NCBI RefSeq assembly: GCF_947498005.1
Contig: NZ_CANMIW010000001.1
Coordinates: 682,001 to 746,000 of the forward strand
Reading direction: 5' to 3'
Source: an uncultured Winogradskyella sp.
Lineage (GTDB): Bacteria > Bacteroidota > Bacteroidia > Flavobacteriales > Flavobacteriaceae
Length of the DNA stretch: 64,000 nucleotides
Of this stretch, positions 6,345-16,472 are shown in pieces. The number at the start of each line of letters is the position of its first letter. Position 1 is the first letter of the stretch. Below the pieces are notes generated by a model. That model had not been told where the DNA came from and did no database searches. It saw only the letters and a list, made by a program, of their open reading frames with translations. The translations under genes and the position numbers were made by a program.

Positions 6345-9194
6345 TTAATGCGCCTCCAGCCAATTCAAACCAGTATCGACTTCAACATCTAAAGGAACTT
6401 CCAATTTAAAAGCATTTTCCATTTCGGTTTTAATCAATGTGGTTAATTCTTCTAATTCTGGCTTGTAGATATCAAATACCAATTCATCATGCACTTGTAA
6501 GAGCATTTTAGATTTGTAATTGCCTGCTTCAAGTTTATTATAAATATTAATCATGGCAATTTTAATAATATCTGCTGCGCTACCTTGTATTGGTGCGTTT
6601 ACCGCATTTCGTTCGGCTGCACTGCGCACCATGGCATTACGAGAATTGATATCTTTTAAATAACGACGACGACCCAAAACCGTAGATACATAACCGTTAT
6701 CTCGCGCAAAATCGACTTGCTTACTCATGTAGGCTTTTAATTTTGGATAAGTTTCGTAATACGTATCTATTAACTCTTTGGCTTCGCCACGCGATAAATC
6801 GGTTTGGTTGCTTAGTCCAAAGGCAGACACACCATAAATTATCCCAAAGTTGACTGTTTTGGCATTGCTTCGTTGCGCTCTTGTCACTTCTTCAATAGGT
6901 ACGCCAAAAACTCGAGATGCGGTTGAGGCATGAATATCTTCGCCATTCTTAAAGGCTTCAATCATGGTTTCTTCTTCACTTAATGCAGCGATGATTCTTA
7001 ATTCTATTTGCGAATAATCGGCAGCTAGTAAAGTGTAATCTTCATTTCTTGGAACAAAAGCTTTTCGTACTTGGCGACCGCGTTCTGTACGAATTGGAAT
7101 ATTCTGTAAGTTAGGATTATTACTACTTAGACGACCTGTTGCGGCAACCGTTTGCATATAGTCGGTGTGCACTCTGCCAGTTGCTGCTTCTACCTGTAAT
7201 GGTAAAGCATCTACATACGTGCTTTTTAGTTTGGCAAGACCACGATATTCTAAAATATCTCTAATAATCTCGTGCTCTTTGGCTAAGGCAGATAAAATAT
7301 CTTCGCCAGTTTTATATTGTCCGGTTTTAGTCTTTTTAGGTTTATCTACCAGTTTAAGTTTTTCAAACAAGATGATTCCTAATTGTTTTGGCGACGCAAT
7401 ATTAAATTCTTCGCCTGCCACTTCATATATTTTAGATTGAAGATTCGTAATATCGTTATTAAGGTCTTCTGATAATGAGTTTAAAAATTCAACATCGAGA
7501 TTAATTCCTTCTAATTCCATAGCGGCTAAAACGCGTAGTAACGGAATTTCAATATCATCAAATAATTTTTGAGTGTTGGCTTCGCCTAATTCTTTTTCAA
7601 AATGTTCCTTAAGTTGCAATGTGATGTCTGAATCTTCAACGGCATATTCCGTTTGCTTTTCAAGAGGAACTTCTCGCATTGAGAGTTGATTCTTGCCCTT
7701 TTTACCAATCAATTCTGTGATAGAAATAGGCGTGTAGTTTAAATACGTTTCAGCAAGAATATCCATATTGTGACGCATATCTGGATTTATTAAATAATGC
7801 GCTAACATGGTATCGAACAATTTGCCTTTAACGCTAACATTATATTTTGCTAAGACTTTAATATCATATTTTAAATTCTGACCAATTTTCTGGATGTTTT
7901 CAGCTTCAAAAAACGGTCTTAAAATTTCGATTAATGCTTGTGCTTCGGTTTTATCTTCGGGAAATGGTATATAAAATCCTTTGCCAGTTTCCCATGAGAA
8001 TGCAATACCAACCAATTCTGCGGTTAACGGATTTAATCCTGTTGTCTCTGTATCAAAACAAACAGATGTTTGATTCATTAGATTTTTAACAAACAATTTA
8101 GTAGCCATACCAGGCGCTACACTTTGATAAAAATGAGAATACGTTGCAGCCGTTTTTCTGGAGTTTTCTGAAATGGCTTCGTCTGTAGAAGGTTCGCCAC
8201 CACCAAACAACGAAAACTGACCTTCGCCTGCGGATTTTATTTCTTTAGGTGTGGTTTTAGGTGCTTCTGCTTTATTTGAAGTTTGCGTTGCTGTTGTCGT
8301 TGCTTGAGCTTCAGCAGAAAACGTTTTATTAAAATTATCGATTAAGCGTCTAAATTCTAACTCTTGAAAAATCTCAGTTACCTTAGGCACATCTGGTTCA
8401 GACATCTCAAAGTCTTTAGCGTCAAATTCCACCGGAACATCTAGCATAATAGTGGCTAATTTTTTAGAAAGTAAACCGAGTTCTTGGTTGGCTTCAACTT
8501 TCTCTTTCATTTTACCTTTCAACTCATGCGAATTCGCAAAAAGGTTTTCCATAGAGCCATAAGCGGCTAAAAATTTCTTAGCTGTTTTTTCGCCAACACC
8601 AGGTAAACCAGGAATATTATCTGAAGCGTCTCCCATCATGCCTAAAAAATCTATGACTTGCAAAGGGTCTGTAACTTCAAATTTTTTCTGAACCTCAGGA
8701 ATTCCCCAAGTTTCGTAGCCACCACCAAAAACAGGTCTGTACATAAAGATGTTTTCAGATACCAGTTGTGCAAAATCCTTATCTGGTGTTACCATAAAGG
8801 TTTTGTAGCCTTCTTTTTCGGCTTTTTTTGCCAAAGTTCCTATAACATCATCCGCTTCAAAACCTTCCTTTACCATAATTGGTATGTGCATGGCTTTTAG
8901 AATTTCGTAGATGTAAGGAACCGCTGTTTTTATACCTTCAGGCGTTTCATCTCTATTGGCTTTGTATTCTTGATACATTTCTACACGATCTGCACTTCCG
9001 CCTTTATCAAAACAAACGGCTAAATGGTCTGGTCGTTCACGTTTTATTACATCTAAAAGTGAGTTCATAAAACCCATTATGGCTGAGGTATCTTCTCCTT
9101 TGGAGTTAATTCTTGGGTTTTTTATAAAAGCATAATAGCCACGGAAAATTAGTGCGTAGGCATCAACTAGAAAGAGACGTTTTTGGTCTGACAT
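6345..9194 (-). CDS. polA: DNA polymerase I
   Basis: Replication and repair polymerase that removes RNA primers and fills gaps. Domains in order: 5'-3' exonuclease (residues 1-300, DAYALIFRGYYAF, TPDKDFAQLV, FLGMMGDASDNIPG), a low-complexity linker rich in T, A and Q (about 295-340), a 3'-5' proofreading domain (FDTETTGLNPL, carrying the D and E metal ligands, so proofreading is probably intact), and the family A polymerase (motif A DYSQIELRI, O-helix RSNAKTVNFGIIYG, motif C HDELVFD). At 949 aa it is close to the family norm. The HNH gene follows after 10 bp. Confidence 0.98.
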   Translation of the reverse strand: MSDQKRLFLVDAYALIFRGYYAFIKNPRINSKGEDTSAIMGFMNSLLDVIKRERPDHLAVCFDKGGSADRVEMYQEYKANRDETPEGIKTAVPYIYEILKAMHIPIMVKEGFEADDVIGTLAKKAEKEGYKTFMVTPDKDFAQLVSENIFMYRPVFGGGYETWGIPEVQKKFEVTDPLQVIDFLGMMGDASDNIPGLPGVGEKTAKKFLAAYGSMENLFANSHELKGKMKEKVEANQELGLLSKKLATIMLDVPVEFDAKDFEMSEPDVPKVTEIFQELEFRRLIDNFNKTFSAEAQATTTATQTSNKAEAPKTTPKEIKSAGEGQFSLFGGGEPSTDEAISENSRKTAATYSHFYQSVAPGMATKLFVKNLMNQTSVCFDTETTGLNPLTAELVGIAFSWETGKGFYIPFPEDKTEAQALIEILRPFFEAENIQKIGQNLKYDIKVLAKYNVSVKGKLFDTMLAHYLINPDMRHNMDILAETYLNYTPISITELIGKKGKNQLSMREVPLEKQTEYAVEDSDITLQLKEHFEKELGEANTQKLFDDIEIPLLRVLAAMELEGINLDVEFLNSLSEDLNNDITNLQSKIYEVAGEEFNIASPKQLGIILFEKLKLVDKPKKTKTGQYKTGEDILSALAKEHEIIRDILEYRGLAKLKSTYVDALPLQVEAATGRVHTDYMQTVAATGRLSSNNPNLQNIPIRTERGRQVRKAFVPRNEDYTLLAADYSQIELRIIAALSEEETMIEAFKNGEDIHASTASRVFGVPIEEVTRAQRSNAKTVNFGIIYGVSAFGLSNQTDLSRGEAKELIDTYYETYPKLKAYMSKQVDFARDNGYVSTVLGRRRYLKDINSRNAMVRSAAERNAVNAPIQGSAADIIKIAMINIYNKLEAGNYKSKMLLQVHDELVFDIYKPELEELTTLIKTEMENAFKLEVPLDVEVDTGLNWLEAH

Positions 9195-9528
9195 ATTATA
9201 TCATTTTTTATTTAAGTGAGCATTTGTAAAATGCCCTTTTTTCATTTTTGCTTCAAAATAAAAATGAAACGTAGCTATGTCTATGTTTAATTTTTCTTTT
9301 TCGCATTAGCTGAAAAAATCATCATTTTACGTTTAAGCGAACCTAAACAAAAAATGATATTGTGATTAAATTTGAATTGTGTTATCTCCTTGAGCTCAGT
9401 CGAAAGGTCTTCTAAATTAACGGAAGTTTAAAAAATAATTCTCGACTCTGCTTTAAAGGACAGTAGTTTCAAAATTACAAAACTTAAGTCTTGAAATGAA
9501 AGAATGAATTATCAAATAATAAACAAAA
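9195..9528. other. Intergenic stretch between polA and the S74 protein gene
   Basis: No gene seen. It contains the polA upstream region and one dispersed palindromic snippet (9386-9410). Confidence 0.5.
9386..9410. repeat. REP-like dispersed snippet
   Basis: CTCCTTGAGCTCAGTCGAAA at 9386-9405 is a sequence type that recurs in intergenic DNA of many Flavobacteriia (from memory). A second copy is not present in this window, so repeat status rests on that recollection. Confidence 0.35.
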
Positions 9529-9557
9529 AAAAAGTCGGTCCCTACACCGACTTTTTA
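9529..9557 (-). terminator. Intrinsic terminator (both directions)
   Basis: Stem AAAGTCGGT/ACCGACTTT with loop CCCTAC, flanked by A and T runs. It follows the S74 protein gene on the minus strand. Confidence 0.85.
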
Positions 9558-9595
9558 ATCTAATAAAAATATAATTGAAGACAATCAATTATGGG

Positions 9596-10855
9596 TTAAT
9601 TCGGTGTTGAATTATGTTGTTCTAAAGCAGATAAGCGTGCTTCTAGTTGTACTAGATTATTTAATCTTTCTAATAAAGTTTCATTTTCTTTTTTTAGGTT
9701 TAAGACTTCTTGGTATAATTCTTTTACACTAGCTGTGAGTATAGGTGTTAGTTTACCGTAGTCTACCATCATAGGGTTTTTATAAGGGTCTGAGTCTGGA
9801 GAGCCAGAAACCGCTTGCGGATATACTAATTGCAAATCTTGAGCTATAAAGCCATATTCTTTAGGGCCTGGAAATGATATATATTCATAGAGTTGAGGTT
9901 GTATTTGGTCTAAAACACCTAGCGCATTAGTTATGTTTTCTATATTCATTTTTAAACGACGGTCTGAGGTTGTAGAATAATTGACACCATTTCCAAATGC
10001 GTTTCCTGTTATTTTGCCAGCTTCGATAGTTTCATTTCTAAAAAAGCTTAAGTATCTATGGTTTGTCATAGGTGAAATATCTGTTAATCTGATGCTTACT
10101 CCTTCAGCCGAACTACCAGTACCTAATTGTTGAAAATTAGCGACATAATTAGTAGATGATGCATGTGCATTTAACCTGTAGGAAGATCCACTACCAGTTG
10201 TTCCGATAGCTAAGTTACAATTGCTAAAATAAGAAGTTCCTGAAGTTATTAGGCGAACAGAAGGAGATCCTGAATTATAGAGTTCAAAAATTCCTGAACT
10301 AGAACCATAAAACCGACCTAATGTTGTGCCAGATGTAGAACCGTCTTTCCAATACGTGTCTTGCCCAAATGTAGTATTATTAGAATAACCATTCCCTATT
10401 CTAAAAACAGTTGGTCCATTAGAACTTACATTAAAACTACTAGAAGAAGTACCGACTCTGAAAGTGAGTGAACGCGTATCAAAATTTATAGCAGTGTCAC
10501 TAGTAAGTGAGCCTCCTAAGCGAAAATTCTTACTGCTTTCAATTATGCCATTAGATGAGGTATAAATGTTCTTAGTAGTTGTCCATGCTCCGCCAGTCCA
10601 GTAATAAAACCCACTAGGATTAGTGCCATCAAAGGTTGTTAAATAAACCAACATTCCTTTTTGGTCTACAGTAGGGTTTGTTGACGGAAATGCATCTATT
10701 CGTGGTATTAAAATACCATCTGTATTTGCAGGTGCAGCTTGGTTTGATGCTGTAATATCTAAACTGGCTTTAGGGTCTGTGTTACCAATACCTACTTGAG
10801 CAAAACATGCGAATGAAGTTAGACAAAGTATAATTGTGTATTGTATAATTTTCAT
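9596..10855 (-). CDS. Secreted tail-fibre-like protein with S74 chaperone domain
   Basis: I start at the ATG at 10855 because it yields a normal signal peptide (MKIIQYTIILCLTSFACFAQ); a longer frame adds nine residues in front. After cleavage comes the segment AQVGIGNTDPKASLDI and ILIPRIDAFPS, a module shared with the 605-aa protein at 18529. The middle is Ser/Thr/Gly-rich and beta-prone. The C-terminal 130 residues hold a peptidase S74 intramolecular chaperone (TSDRRLKMNI through YGFIAQDLQLVYPQAV), which in phage fibres trims itself after trimer folding, followed by a coiled coil (LKKENETLLERLNNL). This points to a trimeric extracellular fibre. It is last in a three-gene minus-strand run with the LRR and 65-aa genes. 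Confidence 0.85.
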   Translation of the reverse strand: MKIIQYTIILCLTSFACFAQVGIGNTDPKASLDITASNQAAPANTDGILIPRIDAFPSTNPTVDQKGMLVYLTTFDGTNPSGFYYWTGGAWTTTKNIYTSSNGIIESSKNFRLGGSLTSDTAINFDTRSLTFRVGTSSSSFNVSSNGPTVFRIGNGYSNNTTFGQDTYWKDGSTSGTTLGRFYGSSSGIFELYNSGSPSVRLITSGTSYFSNCNLAIGTTGSGSSYRLNAHASSTNYVANFQQLGTGSSAEGVSIRLTDISPMTNHRYLSFFRNETIEAGKITGNAFGNGVNYSTTSDRRLKMNIENITNALGVLDQIQPQLYEYISFPGPKEYGFIAQDLQLVYPQAVSGSPDSDPYKNPMMVDYGKLTPILTASVKELYQEVLNLKKENETLLERLNNLVQLEARLSALEQHNSTPN

Positions 10856-10888
10856 GATAATTGGATTTTTGAGGTTGTGCAATTGAGA

Positions 10889-11938
10889 TTAGTCGTGTAG
10901 GATTTTCTTCGTTATGGTTTTGTTTTCAACTTGAATTTTTACCACATATAAACCTGTTTTTAAATCTGTGAGATCGATGTGGTTTTCATTTGAAGTTTTG
11001 GCAACCAATTCTCCTAGACTATTGAAAATTACAATTGAATCTACTGTAGATGGAAAAGACAGGTTTAATTGGTCTTTTACTGGGTTTGGGTAAACTGAAA
11101 TAGATGTGTCATTATTAATTTCGGTTGTAGAAAGTGACCCATCGCAACTAACGCTAAAACTAGTATGATCATCGATATTTGCCCAATTTGAAGTACTGTA
11201 TGCTTCGTCATCTACAGTAATACAATTAAGTTCTGAGTTACCGTCCGTTCTAAATAAAGTGACATTAGTATTATTGCCATTACTAATATTAAGTTCAGTT
11301 AAGGCATTGTTTTTACAAGACAATCTTTTAAAACTAGGTTTGTCACTTAGATTTAGCGTTGTTAGCTGATTATTATCGCAGTACAGATCTTGTAAATTAT
11401 TGTTACTAGATAAATCTAATTCTGTTAATGCTAGATTGTAAATATCTAATTTTAACAATGCCGTATTTGCAGAAACATCTAGAGTTGTAATGGCGTTATC
11501 ACCACAATATAAATTTGATAGGCTAGTGAGACTGCTAACATCTAAACTTGTTAAATTATTTTCTTCGCAAGCCAGATTATACAATTGTGTATTAGCTGCA
11601 AAAGTGATACTCGATAAATTGTTATCCCAACATACAAGGTTACCTAATAGTAAATTGTTAGTGACATCTAAAGTAGTTAGGTTATTTTGGCTAAGATATA
11701 ATGTGGTAAGGTTGGTAAAAGCTTCAATACCTGATACGTCAGAAATATTTCGATTAGTTAAAATTAAAGATGTTGTGTTTTCTGCATCAACATTTAAGAT
11801 ATTTCCGTTAAGTCCATTGGTGTCAATTCCTTCGTCAATTAAAGCTTGCTCAAAGTTGGCATCTGGAATCGCTGTAGTTTGTGAATAAAGTTGACAGCAA
11901 AGCGTAAGTAATATGATGGTGATTGTAATGTTTTTCAT
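10889..11938 (-). CDS. Leucine-rich-repeat protein with type IX secretion tail
   Basis: Signal peptide (to about residue 19, LYSQ), a short PDANFEQALIDEGIDTNG lead-in typical of flavobacterial LRR proteins, then about eight short leucine-rich repeats (LTTLDVTNNLLLGNLVCWDN, LTSLDVSSLTSLSNLYCGDN and so on), ending in a 75-residue Por secretion-system sorting domain (SVYPNPVKDQLNL, LKTGLYVVKI). It should cross the outer membrane by the type IX system and be released or anchored at the cell surface. Binding role is presumed from the repeats; ligand unknown. It sits 28 bp downstream of the 65-aa gene and 33 bp upstream of the S74 gene. Confidence 0.9.
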   Translation of the reverse strand: MKNITITIILLTLCCQLYSQTTAIPDANFEQALIDEGIDTNGLNGNILNVDAENTTSLILTNRNISDVSGIEAFTNLTTLYLSQNNLTTLDVTNNLLLGNLVCWDNNLSSITFAANTQLYNLACEENNLTSLDVSSLTSLSNLYCGDNAITTLDVSANTALLKLDIYNLALTELDLSSNNNLQDLYCDNNQLTTLNLSDKPSFKRLSCKNNALTELNISNGNNTNVTLFRTDGNSELNCITVDDEAYSTSNWANIDDHTSFSVSCDGSLSTTEINNDTSISVYPNPVKDQLNLSFPSTVDSIVIFNSLGELVAKTSNENHIDLTDLKTGLYVVKIQVENKTITKKILHD

Positions 11939-11966
11939 AATGTTGGATTTTGAATATTTATTAAGA

Positions 11967-12164
11967 TTATAATTTTACATCGACGTCAAAGGCATTTCTC
12001 ACATCTCTAAAAATGGTGTGGATATAATAAGAGATGCCAAGAACGAGTTCAGAACCACCAAGAATAAAAGGATTAATATTTCCAATGAGTTGTATGGAAA
12101 TATGACCAGCTAAAAAACTGGAATTAATAATGAGTAAAGCAACGAGAAGTGTTGAAGTTTTCAT
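11967..12164 (-). CDS. Small hydrophobic exported or membrane protein (65 aa)
   Basis: MKTSTLLVALLIINSSFLAG is a signal peptide or first membrane helix; residues 33-52 (FILGGSELVLGISYYIHTIF) form a second hydrophobic segment; the tail (RDVRNAFDVDVKL) is charged. No recognised family. It is the first gene of the operon leading into the LRR and S74 genes and has a TAAGTTTG promoter box 31 bp before its ATG. Confidence 0.6.
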   Translation of the reverse strand: MKTSTLLVALLIINSSFLAGHISIQLIGNINPFILGGSELVLGISYYIHTIFRDVRNAFDVDVKL

Positions 12165-12179
12165 AATACAATGAGTTAA

Positions 12180-12264
12180 TGATTAATAGCTTCACAAACT
12201 TATTGTTATACTTAAAAAACGGTCTTGATTATTTTTTCAAAAGAGGGTAGTATTTCTTCAAAAT
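12180..12264 (-). promoter_or_regulatory. Promoter with shared GCTATTAATCA start element and 21-bp-spaced repeats
   Basis: On the minus strand: -7 box TAAGTTTG (12195-12202), then four bases, then GCTATTAATCA (12180-12190). Upstream of the box, TTCAAAA (plus strand) occurs at 12236-12242 and 12257-12263, exactly 21 bp apart. The layout matches the promoters at 20430-20512 and 22222-22303, though the repeat sequence itself differs. Confidence 0.5.
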
Positions 12265-12321
12265 GAAGAAAAATGACAAGTATTATTTTGTCAGAACGAA
12301 TGTATTAATATTGATTATCAG

Positions 12322-15300
12322 TTAATTACGAAATTCAGTTGGGCTTTGGTTAAATTCGTCTTTAAAAGCTTTGCTGAACCAATTAGGATCGTTAAATCCT
12401 GAGGCATAGGCAATTTCGGAAATGGATAAATCGGTGGTTTTTAGTGATTCTTTAGCTTTTTCTAGTCGTACTTTTCTAATAAAAATTCCTGTACTTGTAT
12501 TAGAAATAGCTTTTAGTTTTCGGTAGAGTTGCGAGTCACTCATTAGCATAAATTTTGCGAGTTCAGTGGCTCCAAAATTAGAGTCATCTAAATGCTGATG
12601 AATAGCATCTATAACTGAATTTAAAAAGATGAGTTTTTTGTCTGTTGTTGGTTTTTTCTGTTCGGTTTTTTCTACAACCGTATTTACTGCATAGTTGTTC
12701 TGAAGCTTTTTCCGCTTAGCAATTAACATTTGCATACGGAGTTTTAATTCTGCCTTTTGAAACGGTTTGGTTAAATACGCATCTGCACCACTTGTAATGC
12801 CTTCAATCTTATCTTCTTGCATGGCTTTAGAAGTTAGCATTATAATAGGAATGTGGTTGGTGTTGGTATTGGCTTGTAGTTTTTGCGTCAACTCAAAACC
12901 GTCCATTATTGGCATCATAACATCAGTGATTATAATATCTGGAATGTTAGTTTCAGCCCATTCTAAACCTGCTTTACCATCTTTTGCGAAGCTCACTTTA
13001 TAATCTGGTTGTAAGCAAGAGGCAATGTAACTTGCCATATCTGCATTGTCTTCTACAATTAAAACGGTGTTAGCATCGTCATCAATAATTACGTCATCTA
13101 AATCTGGCACAACGGTTCCGATTGAAATTGGATTAATTTTGAGATCTGAATCTTGATGAAGAGCGTTATTAGTAATAGGCAATTGAAGCGTAAACGTTGT
13201 ACCAACACTAATTTTAGATTGCACTTTTATTGTGCCTTTACACAATGCTACCAATTCTTTTGTCAACGCTAAACCAACGCCTGTACCTTGAGACACTTTA
13301 TGTTCGGTATTTTCTACTTGATAAAAACGATCAAAAATATAAGGAAGCTCTGCTTCTGATATGCCATAGCCTTGATCTGCAACTTCAACCAAAAGTGTAT
13401 TGTTTTGTTGTTTTAAGTTAATTTGAAGTTGAGAATCTTCTGGAGAAAATTTTAAGGCATTTGAAATAAGGTTGGTAAGAATCTGACGCCATTTTTCGGC
13501 ATCATAATCCATTACGATTTTCTTTGGATCAGCGTTAAATTTTAAATCTATTTTCTTGTCTGAAGCAATACTTAAAAAACTATCGACGATATATTTTGAA
13601 TAGCTTGCAATATCATTCTGAATTAAGTTGAGGTTGAGTTGTCCTTTTTCTAACTTCGCTAAATCCAGCATTTGATTTACTAAATTCAGTAAACTATTAC
13701 TGTTTTGTTCAATAGTATTTAATGAAGAATTGACATCGTCTTTTTCAGAAAATCGTTCTTTTAAATTACCAAGATAACCAAGTATTATGGTAAGTGGTGT
13801 TCTAAACTCGTGGGTAATATTGGTAATGAATCTCGATTTTAAATCATCTAACTCTTGTAAGCGTTTAGATTCTTGACCTGCAATTTGTCGTTGCAAACTA
13901 ATTCTATAAAAAGCGTAAACAATACCTAAAAACAACAACAGATAAGATAGGTATGCTAAATTACTTTTATACCATGGTGGTTTTACATTTATTCTTAATT
14001 CTAAAGGCGGTTTTTGCCATAAGTTGTTTCTAGATTTACCTTGTATTTGCAATGTGTATTCCTTAGGAGATAAGGTAAGAAGTTGAATATAGTTTTTGTA
14101 GTCTAAAGCATTCCAATCCTTGTCGTCTGGTAATAGTTTATAAACGTATTTTACATTGCTATTGGGTCTAAAATCTAATCCAGAAAAACTTAAATTTATA
14201 GGAAAATCGTTATGGTTAACTTCAATTTGTTTTGCATTGATAATACTTGTAGATAAAATTGAAGTTTCACTCGGAGTTACAAGCGTATCTTTAACTTTTA
14301 GTTGTGTAAAACTAAGTTGGCCTTCTTTATCTAACTTATTAATATCATTAGGATTAAAAATGTTTACACCATTTATGCCTCCAAAGTAAAGATTTTCATT
14401 ACCTGAGTTTTTGTAAACAGCTCCAAGATTAAACTCCGTACTTTGTACACCATCTTTAGGGTTGTAATTGGTAAATTCTTGTGTGTTTTTATGAAATCTA
14501 AAAAGTCCACCATTAGTAGAAAGCCATAAATTCCCTAAATTGTCTTCATTAATATTATATATAAAAGTGTTAGTTAAACCATCGCGTTTACCAAAAGATG
14601 TAAACGAGTCTGTTTCTCTATTGTATTTACTTAGTCCTTTTCTGGTCGCAATCCATAATGTTTTGTCACTATCTACAAAAGCACTTAGAACACCTCTAGT
14701 TGCTAGGCCGTTAGTTTCATCATAGTTTTTTATAAGGTTAAATTTGTTGTCTTTAATATTAAAAGCACTTAGTCCCTTTTGTGTTGTCATCCAATACATG
14801 CCTTGATGATCTTCAAGCATTGAAATGGTTAGTCTTGAAGGAAATTGCTCTGCACTATAATTTAAAAAGTCATAGTTTTCACTTTCAACATTTCCAATAA
14901 ATTTACTAAAACCCTTATTGTAGGAGGTAACCCAAATAGTATTCTTAGAATCTTTAAAAATACTTCTTATGTTATGAGAAGGGAGATGATTAGCGTAATC
15001 GGTTTCAGAAGGAACTGCAATAAAATTTGGGTTTTCTATATCTAATGTGTTGAGATTTAAGATAAATAGGCCTTTACCAGTAGCACACCAAAGATTATTA
15101 TGGGTATCTTTTACAAAACCTCTTACTCTATGATTAGGAAAAACCTTAAATATTGATTGATCGTTATTACTAGAAATAACCAGTCCGCTTGAGGTTGCTG
15201 TAAATAGATAATCTTTTGTATCAATAACAGCAAATACGGAAGGATCATTTACATTAAAAACGTGCGTTGGGTTTTTAAAAACGGCATCTTTAATAATAGA

Positions 15301-16302
15301 AGTGGTTTCTAAATTAAAACTTCCAATCATTAGGTTGCCATTATTGTCTACATACAGATCATTAATATTATCAAATGAAACGGTGTTTAAGTTTTCTTTT
15401 TTATTAGCTCTGTAGTGTGTATTTACAATTAGGTCTTTATTATTATATGTTGCCACTAATAATCCAGAATTTGTTCCTATATAATAACTGCTGTTATCAT
15501 AAATGAGTGTATTTACATTATACTTAACGGCACTTTGGTTTTCAATAAGTTGAACAGGTTTTGCCTCTAAATTAGTGTTAGTTAAATTGTAAAGTCCACT
15601 ATCTGTAGTAATCCATAATGTATCTGAAATTGTTTTTAAGTTATTAATGCTGGCCTCAATAGTCGTTAGTTTTTTAAAGAATAAGTCGTAACCAGAATCG
15701 CCTATACCATTTAAGGATGCAACATAAATTTCGCCATCAAGGTTGCCAATATAAAGTTGATCATTCATTACCGAGACACCTGTGATTTTTTTAGGATAAT
15801 CTTTAAAATAATGAGTTTTATGATATGTGTTGTTTTCAATAATACCAATACCATTGTCCGCATTAGCAGCGATTATTAAGCCCTTGTAGTCAATTAATCG
15901 TGTACAATTAGTGTTTGGTTCTCCAAGCTGTGTAGTAGATTCAGTACTTATATTGTAAGCTACTAGTCCATTTTGACCAGTACCAATATATATGTTATTG
16001 TCTTTAGCTAAAATAGCACCAATTCTAAAACCACCAATATCTAATCCTGAATGTTTATCTGGCTGAGGTATATAAAAATCATGACCATCATAGCGCACAA
16101 TACCATCTGAAGTACCAAACCAATAGAAGCCTTTTTTGTCCTCAGTAATACAAATAATAGTTTCTTGTGGTAAACCTTCTTTTAGACCTAAATGAGAAAA
16201 TGTTAGTTTTTGTGCACTAGAATTAAAACTGACTAAACACAATAGTAGGAAGAGAATAGTAGTACTTAATCTAGAAAAATAAATGTTTAGATTATTTGTC
16301 AT
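12322..16302 (-). CDS. Hybrid two-component system sensor/regulator (HTCS)
   Basis: A one-protein signalling system. Order: signal sequence or N-terminal membrane segment (to about residue 31), a periplasmic beta-propeller of regulator-propeller repeats (about 40-690, with DKKGFYWFGTSDGIVRYDG-type units), a Y_Y_Y immunoglobulin-like domain (about 700-790), one membrane helix (about 795-820, LAYLSYLLLFLGIVYAFY), HisKA with FITNITHEFRTPLTII, HATPase, a receiver (VLIVEDNADM, phospho-acceptor in IIITDVMMP) and an AraC-type HTH at the end. In Bacteroidetes such proteins usually sense glycan breakdown products, but no polysaccharide-utilisation genes lie nearby; surface-protein genes do. I use the ATG at 16302; a TTG one codon earlier is also open. 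Confidence 0.95.
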   Translation of the reverse strand: MTNNLNIYFSRLSTTILFLLLCLVSFNSSAQKLTFSHLGLKEGLPQETIICITEDKKGFYWFGTSDGIVRYDGHDFYIPQPDKHSGLDIGGFRIGAILAKDNNIYIGTGQNGLVAYNISTESTTQLGEPNTNCTRLIDYKGLIIAANADNGIGIIENNTYHKTHYFKDYPKKITGVSVMNDQLYIGNLDGEIYVASLNGIGDSGYDLFFKKLTTIEASINNLKTISDTLWITTDSGLYNLTNTNLEAKPVQLIENQSAVKYNVNTLIYDNSSYYIGTNSGLLVATYNNKDLIVNTHYRANKKENLNTVSFDNINDLYVDNNGNLMIGSFNLETTSIIKDAVFKNPTHVFNVNDPSVFAVIDTKDYLFTATSSGLVISSNNDQSIFKVFPNHRVRGFVKDTHNNLWCATGKGLFILNLNTLDIENPNFIAVPSETDYANHLPSHNIRSIFKDSKNTIWVTSYNKGFSKFIGNVESENYDFLNYSAEQFPSRLTISMLEDHQGMYWMTTQKGLSAFNIKDNKFNLIKNYDETNGLATRGVLSAFVDSDKTLWIATRKGLSKYNRETDSFTSFGKRDGLTNTFIYNINEDNLGNLWLSTNGGLFRFHKNTQEFTNYNPKDGVQSTEFNLGAVYKNSGNENLYFGGINGVNIFNPNDINKLDKEGQLSFTQLKVKDTLVTPSETSILSTSIINAKQIEVNHNDFPINLSFSGLDFRPNSNVKYVYKLLPDDKDWNALDYKNYIQLLTLSPKEYTLQIQGKSRNNLWQKPPLELRINVKPPWYKSNLAYLSYLLLFLGIVYAFYRISLQRQIAGQESKRLQELDDLKSRFITNITHEFRTPLTIILGYLGNLKERFSEKDDVNSSLNTIEQNSNSLLNLVNQMLDLAKLEKGQLNLNLIQNDIASYSKYIVDSFLSIASDKKIDLKFNADPKKIVMDYDAEKWRQILTNLISNALKFSPEDSQLQINLKQQNNTLLVEVADQGYGISEAELPYIFDRFYQVENTEHKVSQGTGVGLALTKELVALCKGTIKVQSKISVGTTFTLQLPITNNALHQDSDLKINPISIGTVVPDLDDVIIDDDANTVLIVEDNADMASYIASCLQPDYKVSFAKDGKAGLEWAETNIPDIIITDVMMPIMDGFELTQKLQANTNTNHIPIIMLTSKAMQEDKIEGITSGADAYLTKPFQKAELKLRMQMLIAKRKKLQNNYAVNTVVEKTEQKKPTTDKKLIFLNSVIDAIHQHLDDSNFGATELAKFMLMSDSQLYRKLKAISNTSTGIFIRKVRLEKAKESLKTTDLSISEIAYASGFNDPNWFSKAFKDEFNQSPTEFRN

Positions 16303-16405
16303 CAATGATTAATAGCTGATACTAAATTAGTGATTTTTTTTGTTATAATTTATAAATCAGTGCTTTATAAATAAATTATTCATTGTAGTTTCTGATATAA
16401 TCAAA

Positions 16406-16436
16406 AAAAAAGCCGAAACATAAGTTTCGGTCTTTT
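16406..16436 (-). terminator. Intrinsic terminator of the 86-aa gene
   Basis: Stem CCGAAAC/GTTTCGG with loop ATAA, flanked by A and T runs, 37 bp beyond the stop codon on the minus strand. Confidence 0.8.
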
Positions 16437-16472
16437 AATAAAATATAGTTAATAGCGTCTTAATTCATTTTC

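Noticed and set aside
12322..16302. Polysaccharide utilisation locus
   Set aside because: The HTCS is typical of such loci, but no SusC/SusD pair or glycoside hydrolase lies within the window.
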